A stretch of 64,000 bases of DNA from contig NZ_CP040077.1 in NCBI RefSeq assembly GCF_005280735.1, forward strand, positions 3,534,001 through 3,598,000. Direction: 5' to 3'. Positions within the stretch are counted from its first letter, which is position 1. Each line of letters opens with the position of its first letter. This document shows, piece after piece, positions 9,623-20,081 of this stretch. A program made the translations under genes and the position numbers. Source of the DNA: Trinickia violacea. Lineage in GTDB: Bacteria > Pseudomonadota > Gammaproteobacteria > Burkholderiales > Burkholderiaceae. Under the pieces are notes generated by a model that saw only the letters and a program-made list of their open reading frames with translations, made no database searches and was not told the DNA's origin.

Positions 9623-10705
9623 TCAGCGCGCGCGCGGATACGAGCCCAGAATCTTCAGGAACGCGGCCTTCTTTTCGAGCTCGACAAGCGCGGCGGCGAC
9701 CGGTGCATCGTCGCGATGCCCTTCGACATCGATATAGAAGTAGTACTCCCACGTGCCGACGCGCGCCGGACGCGACTCGAAGCGCGTCATCGAGACGCCA
9801 TGGCGCGCGAGCGGCTCGAGCAGCTTGAACACCGCGCCGGGTTCATTCTTCACTGACACGATCAGCGAAGTCTGATCGCGCCCGCTCACGCCTGCCGGAT
9901 CCTTGCCGATCATCACGAAGCGCGTGCGGTTGTGCGGATCGTCCTGGATGAGCGCGTACGCAACCTGCAAGCCGTAGTGCGCCGCCGCGCGATCGCCGGC
10001 AATCGCGGCGACACTCGGGTCCGCCGCTGCCAGGCGCGCGGCTTCCGCGTTGCTCGACACCGCTTGGCGCTCCAGATGCGGCGCGTTGGTCGAGAGCCAG
10101 CGCTGACATTGCGCGAGCGCCTGCGCATGCGCGCAGACGCGCGTCACGCCGGTGAGCCCGCCGCTTTGCGTCAGCAGATTGTGATGAATCGGCAACGCGA
10201 GCTCGCCGCCGATCACGAGCTGCGTCTGCAACAGCAGATCGAGCGTGCGCGACACCGCGCCTTCGCTCGAATTCTCGACCGGCACGACGCCGAATTCGGC
10301 GGAGCCCGCCTCGACCGAGCGAAACACTTCGTCGATCGACGGGCACGCAAGACCTTCGATCGCATGACCGAAGTATTCGTACATCGCCTGCTCGCTATAG
10401 GTGCCGATCGGCCCCAGAAAAGCGGCCCGCACCTGCTGCTCGAGCGCCCGGCTCGCGGCCATGATCTCGCGCCAGATCGCGCTGATGTGATCGCCCGCGA
10501 GCGGCCCGGCGCTCATGTCCTGCAAGCGCGCGATGACCTGCTGCTCCCGCTCGGGCCGGAACACCGGTGCGTTGTAATGCTTCTTGACCTCGCCCACTTC
10601 GAGGGCGATCGCCGCGCGCTGATTGAGCAGCGCGATCAGCTGCGCATCGATCGCATCAATGCGATCGCGCAGCGGTTTGAGCTTGGTATTGAGTTCGTCG
10701 TCCAT
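9623..10705 (-). CDS. pheA: bifunctional chorismate mutase / prephenate dehydratase
   Basis: A 360-residue P-protein making phenylpyruvate from chorismate. Three domains follow in order: AroQ-type chorismate mutase (residues ~1-90, RDRIDAIDAQLIALLNQRA), prephenate dehydratase (~97-275, FLGPIGTYSEQAMYEYFG and the catalytic region NRTRFVMIG), and a C-terminal ACT domain (~280-360) with the phenylalanine-binding ESRP motif in TRFESRPARVGTWEYYF. The ACT domain implies feedback inhibition by phenylalanine. It lies between serC and hisC on the minus strand. Confidence 0.96.
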   Translation of the reverse strand: MDDELNTKLKPLRDRIDAIDAQLIALLNQRAAIALEVGEVKKHYNAPVFRPEREQQVIARLQDMSAGPLAGDHISAIWREIMAASRALEQQVRAAFLGPIGTYSEQAMYEYFGHAIEGLACPSIDEVFRSVEAGSAEFGVVPVENSSEGAVSRTLDLLLQTQLVIGGELALPIHHNLLTQSGGLTGVTRVCAHAQALAQCQRWLSTNAPHLERQAVSSNAEAARLAAADPSVAAIAGDRAAAHYGLQVAYALIQDDPHNRTRFVMIGKDPAGVSGRDQTSLIVSVKNEPGAVFKLLEPLARHGVSMTRFESRPARVGTWEYYFYIDVEGHRDDAPVAAALVELEKKAAFLKILGSYPRAR

Positions 10706-10766
10706 GCGTAATACGGCCGTATGAAAGTAAGCGCGCCGCCTATCAGATCGAAGCAGATCGAAGCGA

Positions 10767-11849
10767 TCAGGCCTGGCGCTGTTCGAATTCCTTCATGTAC
10801 TCGACCAGCGCCTTGACGCCTTCGAGCGGCACCGCGTTGTAAATCGACGCCCGCATTCCGCCGACGGACTTGTGGCCCTTCAGCTGCAACAGCCCGCGCG
10901 CCTTCGCGCCGGCGAGGAAATCTTCGTTGCGCGACTCGTCCGCGAGGAAGAACGGCACGTTCATCCGCGAACGCGACGCGCGTTCAACCTTGTTGACATA
11001 GAAGGCGCTCGAATCGATCGCGCTGTACAGCAGCTTCGACTTTTCGATGTTGCGCGCTTCGATCGCCTTCAACCCGCCCAGCTTTTTCAGCCACTTGAAC
11101 ACCAGGCCCGCAATGTAGATCGCGTAAGTGGGCGGCGTGTTGTACATCGAATTGTTCTCGGCGACGGTCTTCCACTCGAACGCCGACGGGCAGATCGGCA
11201 GCGCCCGGTCGAGCAGGTCCTCGCGCACGATCACGACGGTGACGCCGGCCATGCCGATATTCTTCTGCGCGCCCCCGTAAATGGCGCCGAACTTCGCGAC
11301 GTCGAGCGGGCGCGACAGGATGTGCGACGAGACGTCCGCCACGAGCGGGATATCGCCGAGGTCGGGAATGTCGAAGGTTTCGACGCCGTGAATGGTCTCG
11401 TTCGTGCACAGGTGCACGTAGGCGGGATCGTCGGACAGCTGCCATTCGGCACGAGCCGGCGAGCGCGTGAAGCCGTCGGCGGTCTGGCCGCTTGCGGCCA
11501 GGTGCGGCGCGCAATACTTGTGCGCTTCCTTGAAGGTCTTCTGCGACCATGAGCCCGTCAGGACAAAATCAGCGGTCTCTTTCGTGCCGAGCAGGTTCAT
11601 CGGCACGATCGCGTTCTCTCCGAGGCCACCGCCCTGCAGAAATAGAATGCGGTGGCTGGCCGGCACGTCGAGCAGGTCGCGCAGGTCGGCGAGCGCCTCT
11701 TCGTGGATCGAGATGAATTCCTTGCCGCGATGGCTCATTTCCATCACGCTCATGCCGCTGCCGCGCCAATCGAGCATCTCGTCGGCAGCTTGGCGCAGCA
11801 CTTCTTCAGGCAGCGCCGCAGGTCCGGCGGAGAAGTTAAAGACGCGCAT
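10767..11849 (-). CDS. serC: phosphoserine aminotransferase
   Basis: A 360-residue class V PLP aminotransferase making 3-phosphoserine (and acting in PLP synthesis). Seen: N-terminal FNFSAGPAALPEEVL, the loop HRGKEFISIHEEA near 41-53, and the PLP-lysine motif YGGAQKNIGMAGVTVVIVRE near residues 190-209. Start is the ATG at 11849 (MRVFNFSAGP); a longer frame adds 30 unrelated residues. It heads the serC-pheA-hisC-tyrA-aroA supraoperon. A candidate promoter and a strong hairpin lie about 65-125 bases upstream. Confidence 0.97.
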   Translation of the reverse strand: MRVFNFSAGPAALPEEVLRQAADEMLDWRGSGMSVMEMSHRGKEFISIHEEALADLRDLLDVPASHRILFLQGGGLGENAIVPMNLLGTKETADFVLTGSWSQKTFKEAHKYCAPHLAASGQTADGFTRSPARAEWQLSDDPAYVHLCTNETIHGVETFDIPDLGDIPLVADVSSHILSRPLDVAKFGAIYGGAQKNIGMAGVTVVIVREDLLDRALPICPSAFEWKTVAENNSMYNTPPTYAIYIAGLVFKWLKKLGGLKAIEARNIEKSKLLYSAIDSSAFYVNKVERASRSRMNVPFFLADESRNEDFLAGAKARGLLQLKGHKSVGGMRASIYNAVPLEGVKALVEYMKEFEQRQA

Positions 11850-11914
11850 CGTGGGAACCCCGAAAGAAGGCGCAGCGGCGAAAAGAAAACCCCAAAAACC
11901 GCGCCTAAATAGAA

Positions 11915-11948
11915 AATGGCCGTCTGCGCTCTCGCGCAAACGGCCATT
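11915..11948 (-). terminator. strong hairpin between DUF2059 gene and serC (terminator or leader hairpin)
   Basis: Arms AATGGCCGT / ACGGCCATT (9 bp), a C-A mismatch, then TGCGC / GCGCA around a TCTC loop. On the minus strand it is followed by TTTCTATTT, so it fits an intrinsic terminator for the upstream DUF2059 gene. It also overlaps a good -10 hexamer facing serC, so it could instead be an operator or form the 5' end of the serC mRNA. Confidence 0.7.
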
Positions 11949-11975
11949 ATCGCACTGTCACCGGCAAGCCGCCAA
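11946..11975 (-). promoter_or_regulatory. candidate sigma-70 promoter for the serC operon
   Basis: On the minus strand TTGGCG (11970-11975) is followed after 18 bases by GATAAT (11946-11951), five of six -10 consensus bases. It points toward serC, 97 bases upstream of the start codon. The -10 overlaps the hairpin at 11915-11948, so transcription would begin inside that dyad. Confidence 0.5.
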
Positions 11976-12067
11976 ACCAAGGCGCCCTGCCGGCCCGGCC
12001 GATCCGCCGCGATTGGGCCCGCGAAAGAACCCTTGGAGCCCTCAGCGGATCTTACGACCGGCTCATT

Positions 12068-12676
12068 TTACTTGGCGGGCTTGACCGCCGCGACTTCCTT
12101 GTCGGCCTGGTCGCGCGTCGCTTTGATCGATTGCGGCATGTACTTTTGCATCAAGCCGTTCACGACATCGCGGCCCACCTGGTCTTGCACCTGGATGAAC
12201 TTGCGGCCGGTCGGGCTCTTGTAGAACGCCGTCAGGTCCTTGATTTCCTGCGTGCTGTAGTACTTCGCGTACGCGTCGTATTGAGCCTGCATCGCGTCTT
12301 GGCGGAACGAATCCGTCGCGAACACTTGGCCCGCCGAGTCAACCAGCTTCGGCACCGCGTTCTTTTGCAGCGCCGGCACGGAAGCTTGCTTTTGCTTGTC
12401 CGTCAGCGTCTTGTTTTCCGACAGCGCGTCCGACAGGATCGCCGGGACCAGCTGCTTCGCTTGCATTTGCGCGCTATTGCCGATTGCGCCAACGAGCTTC
12501 TGCGCGTCGATGGCGTCGAGCAAGTCCTTGATCGCGGCTTGCTTGGCGGGATCGACCGGAGCTGCAGCGGTTGCCGTCGTGTCGGCCGGCGCTTGATTCT
12601 GGAGCGCTTGCGCCATCGCGAAGGTCGGCACGAAAGCAGCCAGCAGCATCCATTGCTTGAATCGTTGTTGCATCAT
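12068..12676 (-). CDS. secreted DUF2059 domain protein
   Basis: A 202-residue protein of unknown function with a clear signal peptide (FKQWMLLAAFVPTFAMAQA, cleavage expected after about residue 23) and a C-terminal DUF2059 domain (about residues 115-180, with the pattern YYSTQEIKDLTAFYKSPTGR that defines the family). Periplasmic location is inferred. Two adjacent ATGs (12676 and 12673) are possible; GGGAG lies 5 bases before the first. It lies between gyrA and serC, a position conserved in Burkholderiaceae to my knowledge, but the function does not follow from the neighbours. Confidence 0.85.
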   Translation of the reverse strand: MMQQRFKQWMLLAAFVPTFAMAQALQNQAPADTTATAAAPVDPAKQAAIKDLLDAIDAQKLVGAIGNSAQMQAKQLVPAILSDALSENKTLTDKQKQASVPALQKNAVPKLVDSAGQVFATDSFRQDAMQAQYDAYAKYYSTQEIKDLTAFYKSPTGRKFIQVQDQVGRDVVNGLMQKYMPQSIKATRDQADKEVAAVKPAK

Positions 12677-12813
12677 TACTCCCTAAAAGAAATAGTCGAA
12701 TTGCTTGACGCACGAAGCGTAGCGCAACACGGTGTTGCGAGGTCATTCGCTTCGCGCGGTTCTCCTTGCGGTTACTTTTTCGCGACGCCTGTCATGCACG
12801 ACTCGCGTGCTGA

Positions 12814-15426
<2,613 letters not shown>

Positions 15427-15444
15427 TATCCGTATCTTTTCCAA

Positions 15445-15487
15445 GCGAAAATACGCGCCAAAGTCAATAACTTTGAGCTATTTTCGC
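15445..15487. promoter_or_regulatory. nested inverted repeat in the gyrA leader
   Basis: Outer arms GCGAAAATA (15445-15453) and TATTTTCGC (15479-15487) are perfect complements; inner arms CAAAGT (15459-15464) and ACTTTG (15470-15475) are too. The element begins 19 bases upstream of the gyrA ATG, so it lies in the leader or over the promoter. It could be an operator or an mRNA hairpin. Confidence 0.6.
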
Positions 15488-15789
15488 ATTGGCGCCGCAA
15501 ACGCAGCGCATCACGCGATTCTACCATGCGGCGCAACCGCGCCCGCCGCAGGTACGTACTCCCCATTGCACGACGACCGCGAAGCCGCTGTGAAGCGCTT
15601 TCGCCACGTTATCGGCGAGACGATTTTTCTTCGCAGCAGGCACGCGTCATGCGGTCTCCCGGGCGCCGCAGAAGCCCGCCAGGCTTACTGTTGCGCATGC
15701 ACCACAATTGTGTTGGGGGATCGGAACGCTCGGGAATTTTTTTTCGTGGGTCGGGAACTGTATGGCAAAATGCCAACGCACTTGGTTAG

Positions 15790-15857
15790 ACATTGCTCGA
15801 AGTGTCTTCAGGGCCCGGCGTTTTTGTGCCGCACCAATGTTATACTTCGAGCAATGT
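15790..15857. promoter_or_regulatory. 14-bp inverted repeat upstream of the OmpA-family gene
   Basis: Arms ACATTGCTCGAAGT (15790-15803) and ACTTCGAGCAATGT (15844-15857) are exact reverse complements separated by 40 bases; the next two inner bases can also pair (G-U, T-A). The second arm overlaps a TATACT hexamer at 15841-15846 that may be the -10. The element ends 65 bases before the start codon. Confidence 0.6.
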
Positions 15858-15922
15858 ATGACTTGTCTTCGTCAACAGGCTCGCAGTAAACCTGCGGTAA
15901 TCTCAATTTCGAGAGGAGAAAT

Positions 15923-16573
15923 ATGAATAAACTTTCAAAGCTCGCGTTCATTGCAGCTACCGCAGTTATGGCTGCATCCGCTTCGGCACAGTCGGTGCCG
16001 GCGTCGCGACAACAAACGAACGACAACTGGGTGAACGGCACCGGCGAATACGTGTGGATGAACGGCACGAACGAGCTTTGCTGGCGCGATGCGTTCTGGA
16101 CCCCCGCAACGGCTAACGCAAAGTGCGATGGCGCACTGGTCGCGCAAGCTCCGACGCCGCCGGCTCCGGCTGCTCCGGCCGCTCCGGTCATCACCAGCCA
16201 GAAGATCACGTATCAAGCTGACACGCTGTTCGACTTCGACAAGGCTGTCCTGAAGCCGGCCGGCAAGGAAAAGCTGGACGATCTGGCTACGAAGATCCAA
16301 GGCGTGAACCTGGAAGTCGTCGTTGCAACGGGCTACACGGACCGCATCGGTTCGGACAAGTACAACGACCGTCTGTCGCTGCGCCGCGCTCAAGCTGTGA
16401 AGGCATACCTGGTCAGCAAGGGCATCGAAGCCAACCGTATCTACACCGAAGGCAAGGGCAAGCGCAACCCGGTTACGACGGGCTGCAACCAGAAGAACCG
16501 CAAGCAACTCATCGCCTGCCTCGCGCCGGATCGCCGCGTGGAAGTCGAAGTTGTCGGTACTTCGAAGCAGTAA
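15923..16573 (+). CDS. OmpA-family outer-membrane/peptidoglycan-binding protein
   Basis: A 216-residue exported protein. Signal peptide MNKLSKLAFIAATAVMAASA with likely cleavage after ASASA (about residue 22), a short N-terminal module with two cysteines (NELCWRDAF, NAKCDG), a Pro/Ala-rich linker near residues 73-88, then a C-terminal OmpA domain (~95-212) starting TYQADTLFDFDKAVLKPAGK and ending APDRRVEVEV, expected to bind peptidoglycan. There is no beta-barrel domain of classical OmpA size. A strong RBS (GAGAGGAGAAAT) precedes the ATG. An intrinsic terminator follows 21 bases after the stop, so it is likely monocistronic. Confidence 0.93.
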   Translation: MNKLSKLAFIAATAVMAASASAQSVPASRQQTNDNWVNGTGEYVWMNGTNELCWRDAFWTPATANAKCDGALVAQAPTPPAPAAPAAPVITSQKITYQADTLFDFDKAVLKPAGKEKLDDLATKIQGVNLEVVVATGYTDRIGSDKYNDRLSLRRAQAVKAYLVSKGIEANRIYTEGKGKRNPVTTGCNQKNRKQLIACLAPDRRVEVEVVGTSKQ

Positions 16574-16594
16574 GCTGCACGATACCGCAGTATC

Positions 16595-16622
16595 AAAGCC
16601 CCGCTTCGGCGGGGCTTTTTTT
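16595..16622 (+). terminator. intrinsic terminator of the OmpA-family gene
   Basis: AAAGCCCCGC-TTC-GGCGGGGCTTTTTTT: GC-rich stem with T7 tail, 21 bases after the stop codon. Confidence 0.93.
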
Positions 16623-16632
16623 ATGTCGATCC

Positions 16633-16658
16633 GGAGTTAGCGCTTCAGCGCTGACTCC
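16633..16658. repeat. short hairpin repeat, copy 1 (GCGCTTCAGCGC core)
   Basis: GGAGTTAGCGC-TTCA-GCGCTGACTCC forms an 11-base stem with one T-G pair. The core and outer GAGTT..ACTC arms recur at 28462-28492, so this is a dispersed palindromic repeat, here between the OmpA-family gene terminator and ubiG. It lacks a T-tract. Confidence 0.65.
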
Positions 16659-16800
16659 AGGCCCACAGTGAGCCGATCCGGACTTGGGGCGCGAGCTGCG
16701 CTGGCTCGTTCCACTCGTTTTGCCCCCGTTCGCCGGCACCTATATACTCGGGCCTAACCCGCAGTCCCCATCCAACGCTCTTCGCAAAACCGCTTCCGCC

Positions 16801-17499
16801 ATGACCAACGCCGATCCCCATGAGCTGCAGAAATTCAGCGATCTCGCCCATCGGTGGTGGGACCCGAACGCCGAATTCAAGCCGCTGCACGAGCTGAACC
16901 CTGTTCGACTCGCCTGGATCGACGCACATGCTCATCTGGCCGGCAAGCGCGTGCTGGACATTGGTTGCGGCGGCGGCATCCTGTCTGAATCGATGGCGGG
17001 ATTGGGCGCACAGGTCAAGGGCATCGATCTGTCGACTCAGGCGCTCGGCGTGGCCGATCTGCATAGTCTCGAAAGCGGTGTGAGCGTCGAGTACGAAGAG
17101 ATCGCAGCGGAAGCGCTTGCGGCACGCGAGCCGGGTACCTATGACGCCGTCACCTGCATGGAAATGCTCGAGCACGTGCCGGACCCGAGCGCCATCGTCG
17201 CGGCATGTGCCACGCTGGTGAAGCCGGGCGGCTGGGTCTTCTTCTCGACGCTCAACCGCAACGTCAAGTCGTATTTGTTTGCTGTGATCGGCGCCGAGTA
17301 CATCGCGCAGATGTTGCCGAAAGGCACGCACGACTATGCGCGCTTTATCCGCCCATCGGAGCTGGCGGGGTTCGTGCGGGCGGCCGGTTTGCACAGCCAC
17401 GATATCAAGGGCATCACTTACAACCCGCTCTCCAAGCATTTCGGATTGTCCGACGACACGAGCGTGAACTATCTGTTCGCGTGCCGGCGCGGTGCCTGA
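16801..17499 (+). CDS. ubiG: ubiquinone biosynthesis O-methyltransferase
   Basis: A 232-residue SAM-dependent methyltransferase carrying out both O-methylation steps of ubiquinone synthesis. Seen: N-terminal ELQKFSDLAHRWWDP typical of UbiG, motif I VLDIGCGGGILSESMAGLG near residues 51-69, and CMEMLEHVPDP near 117-127. Start is the ATG at 16801 (MTNADPHELQKF); a longer frame would add 39 residues unlike the family. It is followed 42 bases later by gph, the common ubiG-gph pair. Confidence 0.96.
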   Translation: MTNADPHELQKFSDLAHRWWDPNAEFKPLHELNPVRLAWIDAHAHLAGKRVLDIGCGGGILSESMAGLGAQVKGIDLSTQALGVADLHSLESGVSVEYEEIAAEALAAREPGTYDAVTCMEMLEHVPDPSAIVAACATLVKPGGWVFFSTLNRNVKSYLFAVIGAEYIAQMLPKGTHDYARFIRPSELAGFVRAAGLHSHDIKGITYNPLSKHFGLSDDTSVNYLFACRRGA

Positions 17500-17541
17500 T
17501 TCGCGCGCCGACCCCAACTCTTTCCGTTCCCGATTGACCTC

Positions 17542-18255
17542 ATGAGCGACCCCACTCCCCTGCCGCAGCGCGAAAGCGACGACGCGTCGATCGGCTTGTG
17601 CCAAGCCGTCCTGTTCGACCTCGACGGCACGCTCGCGGACACCGCACCCGACCTCGCCGCCGCCGTCAACAAGATGCGGCACGACCGCGGTCTCGAGATG
17701 CTGCCGCTCGACGAGTTGCGCCCTCTCGCGTCCGCCGGCGCGCGCGGCCTGATCGGTGGCGCGTTTGGAATCGGGCCCGAGCACCAAGGGTTCGCGTCGA
17801 TGCGCGAAGAGTTTCTTGCCAATTACGAAGCCGATTTGTGCATCGAAACGACGCTCTTTCCTGGCATCGGCGAAATACTCAACGAGCTGGACGAGCGCGG
17901 CGTGCGCTGGGGCATCGTCACGAACAAGGCTGCGCGCTTGACCGATCCTCTTGTCGAGTTGCTTGGCCTCGACATGCGGGCGGGCTGCGTCGTTAGCGGG
18001 GACACGACGCCGCATTCGAAGCCGCATCCGGCGCCGCTCCTGCACGCGGCAAAAGAACTCGATATACAGCCGGAGCGAGTCGTGTATGTCGGCGACGATC
18101 TGCGTGACGTGCAAGCTGGGTTTGCGGCGGGTATGGTCACCGTCGCCGCTGCCTACGGCTACTGCGGAACGGACCTGCCGCCGACTCAATGGCACGCGCA
18201 GCATGTCGTGCAATCCACGGGCGAGCTGCAGCGGCTGCTGCGCGAGATCAGCTGA
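17542..18255 (+). CDS. gph: phosphoglycolate phosphatase (HAD family)
   Basis: A 237-residue HAD-superfamily hydrolase that removes 2-phosphoglycolate. Seen: motif I AVLFDLDGTLADTAPDL near residues 22-38, motif II IVTNKAA near 120, and motif IV VVYVGDDLRDVQAG near 178-191. Co-location with ubiG supports Gph; in this neighbourhood some homologues are annotated MupP (N-acetylmuramic acid 6-phosphate phosphatase), which cannot be excluded from sequence alone. Confidence 0.88.
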   Translation: MSDPTPLPQRESDDASIGLCQAVLFDLDGTLADTAPDLAAAVNKMRHDRGLEMLPLDELRPLASAGARGLIGGAFGIGPEHQGFASMREEFLANYEADLCIETTLFPGIGEILNELDERGVRWGIVTNKAARLTDPLVELLGLDMRAGCVVSGDTTPHSKPHPAPLLHAAKELDIQPERVVYVGDDLRDVQAGFAAGMVTVAAAYGYCGTDLPPTQWHAQHVVQSTGELQRLLREIS

Positions 18256-18358
18256 CCCATCCCTCGCCGAGGCAGTTGAAGATTCCCTGCCGCCTCGCTC
18301 TTTACCCCGCGAGGCGCACCAAGCGTCGAGGTTCTGTGGGATAATCCTCAGTTCCACA

Positions 18359-18728
18359 GGGGCCGACCTGGTTTCGACGTGGATAACGAAGCAGCTCAGG
18401 GCATACCGAGGACCCGTCACCTCGTTAATCAATGGGAAAAACGTAACTGCAAACGACGATACGTTCGCACTGGCAGCCTAAGGCCGCCGTCCTCTGCCTG
18501 GCTCACTGACGGGTCAGCGTCGCAAGACCGGTAGCAATACCGCCAGAGGTCATTTACGTCAGTTAAGCCTTGGCGGCGTCACGACGCCCGGGTCGAAAAC
18601 CTAGTGAATCGCCGAAACGAAGCGTGTTCGTCCGCGTCGGTGCGGTTAAATCAAATGACAGAACTAAGTATGTAGAACTGGTTGCGGACTATTTGCGGAC
18701 GCGGGTTCGATTCCCGCCGGCTCCACCA
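18359..18728 (+). ncRNA. ssrA: tmRNA
   Basis: Transfer-messenger RNA for trans-translation with SmpB. The 5' end GGGGCCG pairs with CGGCTCC before the 3' ACCA, forming the tRNA-like acceptor stem; the T-arm GGGTTCGATTCCC is intact near 18702-18714. The resume/tag frame encodes A-N-D-D-T-F-A-L-A-A followed by TAA at 18479-18481, a typical betaproteobacterial tag. The CCA end is encoded. A GATAAT hexamer at 18340-18345 may be the -10, leaving a short 5' leader for RNase P. Length 370 nt. No integrase or duplicated 3' end lies downstream. Confidence 0.96.
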
Positions 18729-18762
18729 AGACACTCATCCTGACAAGTTTCAGGAATTCATG

Positions 18763-18799
18763 AAAACCCCGCCGAGCGCAGCTCTCGCGGGGTTTTTTC
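18763..18799 (+). terminator. intrinsic terminator of ssrA
   Basis: AAAACCCCGC ... GCGGGGTTTTTTC, a perfect GC-rich stem ending in T6, about 35 bases after the tmRNA CCA end. Confidence 0.9.
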
Positions 18800-19167
18800 T
18801 TTACGGCTCCGCCCACCCCGGTTGCGCCACCGATTTCCCAAAGAAGCCAGCTCTTTCATCCTTCCTCGATGGATGCGCGCGTGTCGGCGCCACGTAGACT
18901 CTCCGCAGTCGTTGCTCACCGAAACGCAGTAGACACAAGGACCCTTCACGATCGAACCACGCGGACGTATCCATGCCTAACGCCGAACGCGCGATTTTCG
19001 AGACAGCTGCGCCGCAGTGCCTGCCCATGAGTTATCCGTGTATCGATTACGCGCATATCGGTATGCCTGCAGGCCGGCAAAACCTGCCCCGTATCGCCCC
19101 CGATTGAACGGCCATCGACGCAACGACTACATTGAAATCGCACTGCCCTCGCCCCAAAGGCAAAACC
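18800..19167. other. intergenic region after ssrA with no recognised feature
   Basis: About 370 bases between the tmRNA terminator and the start of the small lipoprotein gene. Several open frames cross it on both strands, but none has a family-like sequence, a clear RBS or the local codon bias of a real gene. No tRNA, att-like duplication or terminator was seen. Confidence 0.5.
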
Positions 19168-19521
19168 ATGAACACACTTGCCCTCCTCGCCGCCGTGCCC
19201 GCAGTCCTCGCGATTGCCGCTTGCAGTTCGCCCAACGTCCAGGAAGTTCGCTCGTCGGAACCGGTCGTCTTCGTGCAATCGCAACGCGCGCCGGGCGATA
19301 TATCGAGTTGCCTGCAAAGCAGAATCGATGGCCTTCGAATGAGTACCGGCAATGGCTCGACGGAATTGATGGTCGGCCACGGCTCGGAGAATTACGCGTG
19401 GCTCATTACGTTGATGCCGTCCGGCTACGGCTCGGTGGTGAAGGTGCAGAAATCGCCCGGCGACGACGGTTCGGTGCCGGAGCCTGAAATGCGCTTCGAT
19501 ATCGCGCGGTGCACGACGTAA
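19168..19521 (+). CDS. small putative lipoprotein, function unknown
   Basis: A 117-residue protein starting MNTLALLAAVPAVLAIAACS: a lipoprotein signal peptide whose lipobox IAAC would place lipidated Cys at about residue 19. The mature part has two further cysteines (SSCLQSR near residue 50 and IARCTT at the C-terminus) that could form a disulphide, and no family I recognise. Start chosen at 19168 because the twelve preceding in-frame residues are basic and precede the signal peptide. Orphan gene between tmRNA and a convergent small gene. Confidence 0.6.
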   Translation: MNTLALLAAVPAVLAIAACSSPNVQEVRSSEPVVFVQSQRAPGDISSCLQSRIDGLRMSTGNGSTELMVGHGSENYAWLITLMPSGYGSVVKVQKSPGDDGSVPEPEMRFDIARCTT

Positions 19522-19670
19522 GCAGCGCTTCGCGCGCTCGCGGCAAGGACGGCGACGACAGCCCTTGACGCCGCACGCGAGCGATCAGTCGCTACTGTGG
19601 GCCAGGGCCCGTTTTCCGCGCGTAACAGACCCCTGCGAAACCCCAGCAAGACCCCAGCGACGCGGCTTGT

Positions 19671-19940
19671 TTAGTTGTCGTCTTGCGGGCACTGCAGATT
19701 GCACCCGTCCGGGTTCCCGAGATCGCCCTGCTTACGCATCTTCGTTGTAGGCCCGTGCTGGTACTTCTTCGACGGCGCCGATGCCGCAAACTCCAACTGC
19801 GGGTGCTGTTGAAGCTGAAACTGGTCCTGCAGGATGCCACCCGGCACCCCTGGGGAGTTCTGCGCGAAAGCAAGCGACGTGACGGCAAACAATGCGCCTG
19901 CCGCAGCCGCGGCAGCGCAAGCGTTGATAAGCAATTTCAT
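19671..19940 (-). CDS. small secreted protein, function unknown
   Basis: An 89-residue protein with a long Ala-rich signal peptide (MKLLINACAAAAAAGALFAV, cleavage expected after SLAFA near residue 27). The mature ~62 residues are polar, Gln- and Pro-rich (ILQDQFQLQQHPQLEF) and end with a Cys-x3-Cys pair (CNLQCPQDDN). I recognise no domain. Start set at 19940 because it begins the signal peptide. Convergent with the small lipoprotein gene, 149 bases apart. Confidence 0.55.
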   Translation of the reverse strand: MKLLINACAAAAAAGALFAVTSLAFAQNSPGVPGGILQDQFQLQQHPQLEFAASAPSKKYQHGPTTKMRKQGDLGNPDGCNLQCPQDDN

Positions 19941-20081
19941 AGCGATTCGATGCCGCGTGACGCGGACTGAAGAACAAAACGGAACATCGGAAGGATAGAG
20001 CGTAACGCAGAACGGCATAGCCACGCAGCGAAGTATTACGGGCGTAACGCAAAACCCTACCGATCGAACCCTTTGCCCGCT

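Larger units (their letters stand above)
15427..15922. other. divergent gyrA-ompA intergenic region
   Basis: About 500 bases without a credible gene between two divergent, probably highly expressed genes. It holds a nested inverted repeat in the gyrA leader (15445-15487), a short perfect palindrome CACAATTGTG at 15703-15712, and a 14-base perfect inverted repeat with arms 40 bases apart in front of ompA (15790-15857). I could not identify convincing -35/-10 pairs for either gene. Confidence 0.6.

Noticed and set aside
18359..18800. tmRNA gene as an integration site for a genomic island
   Set aside because: ssrA 3' ends are common attachment sites, but no integrase, no duplicated 3' end and no change of composition were found downstream within the window.
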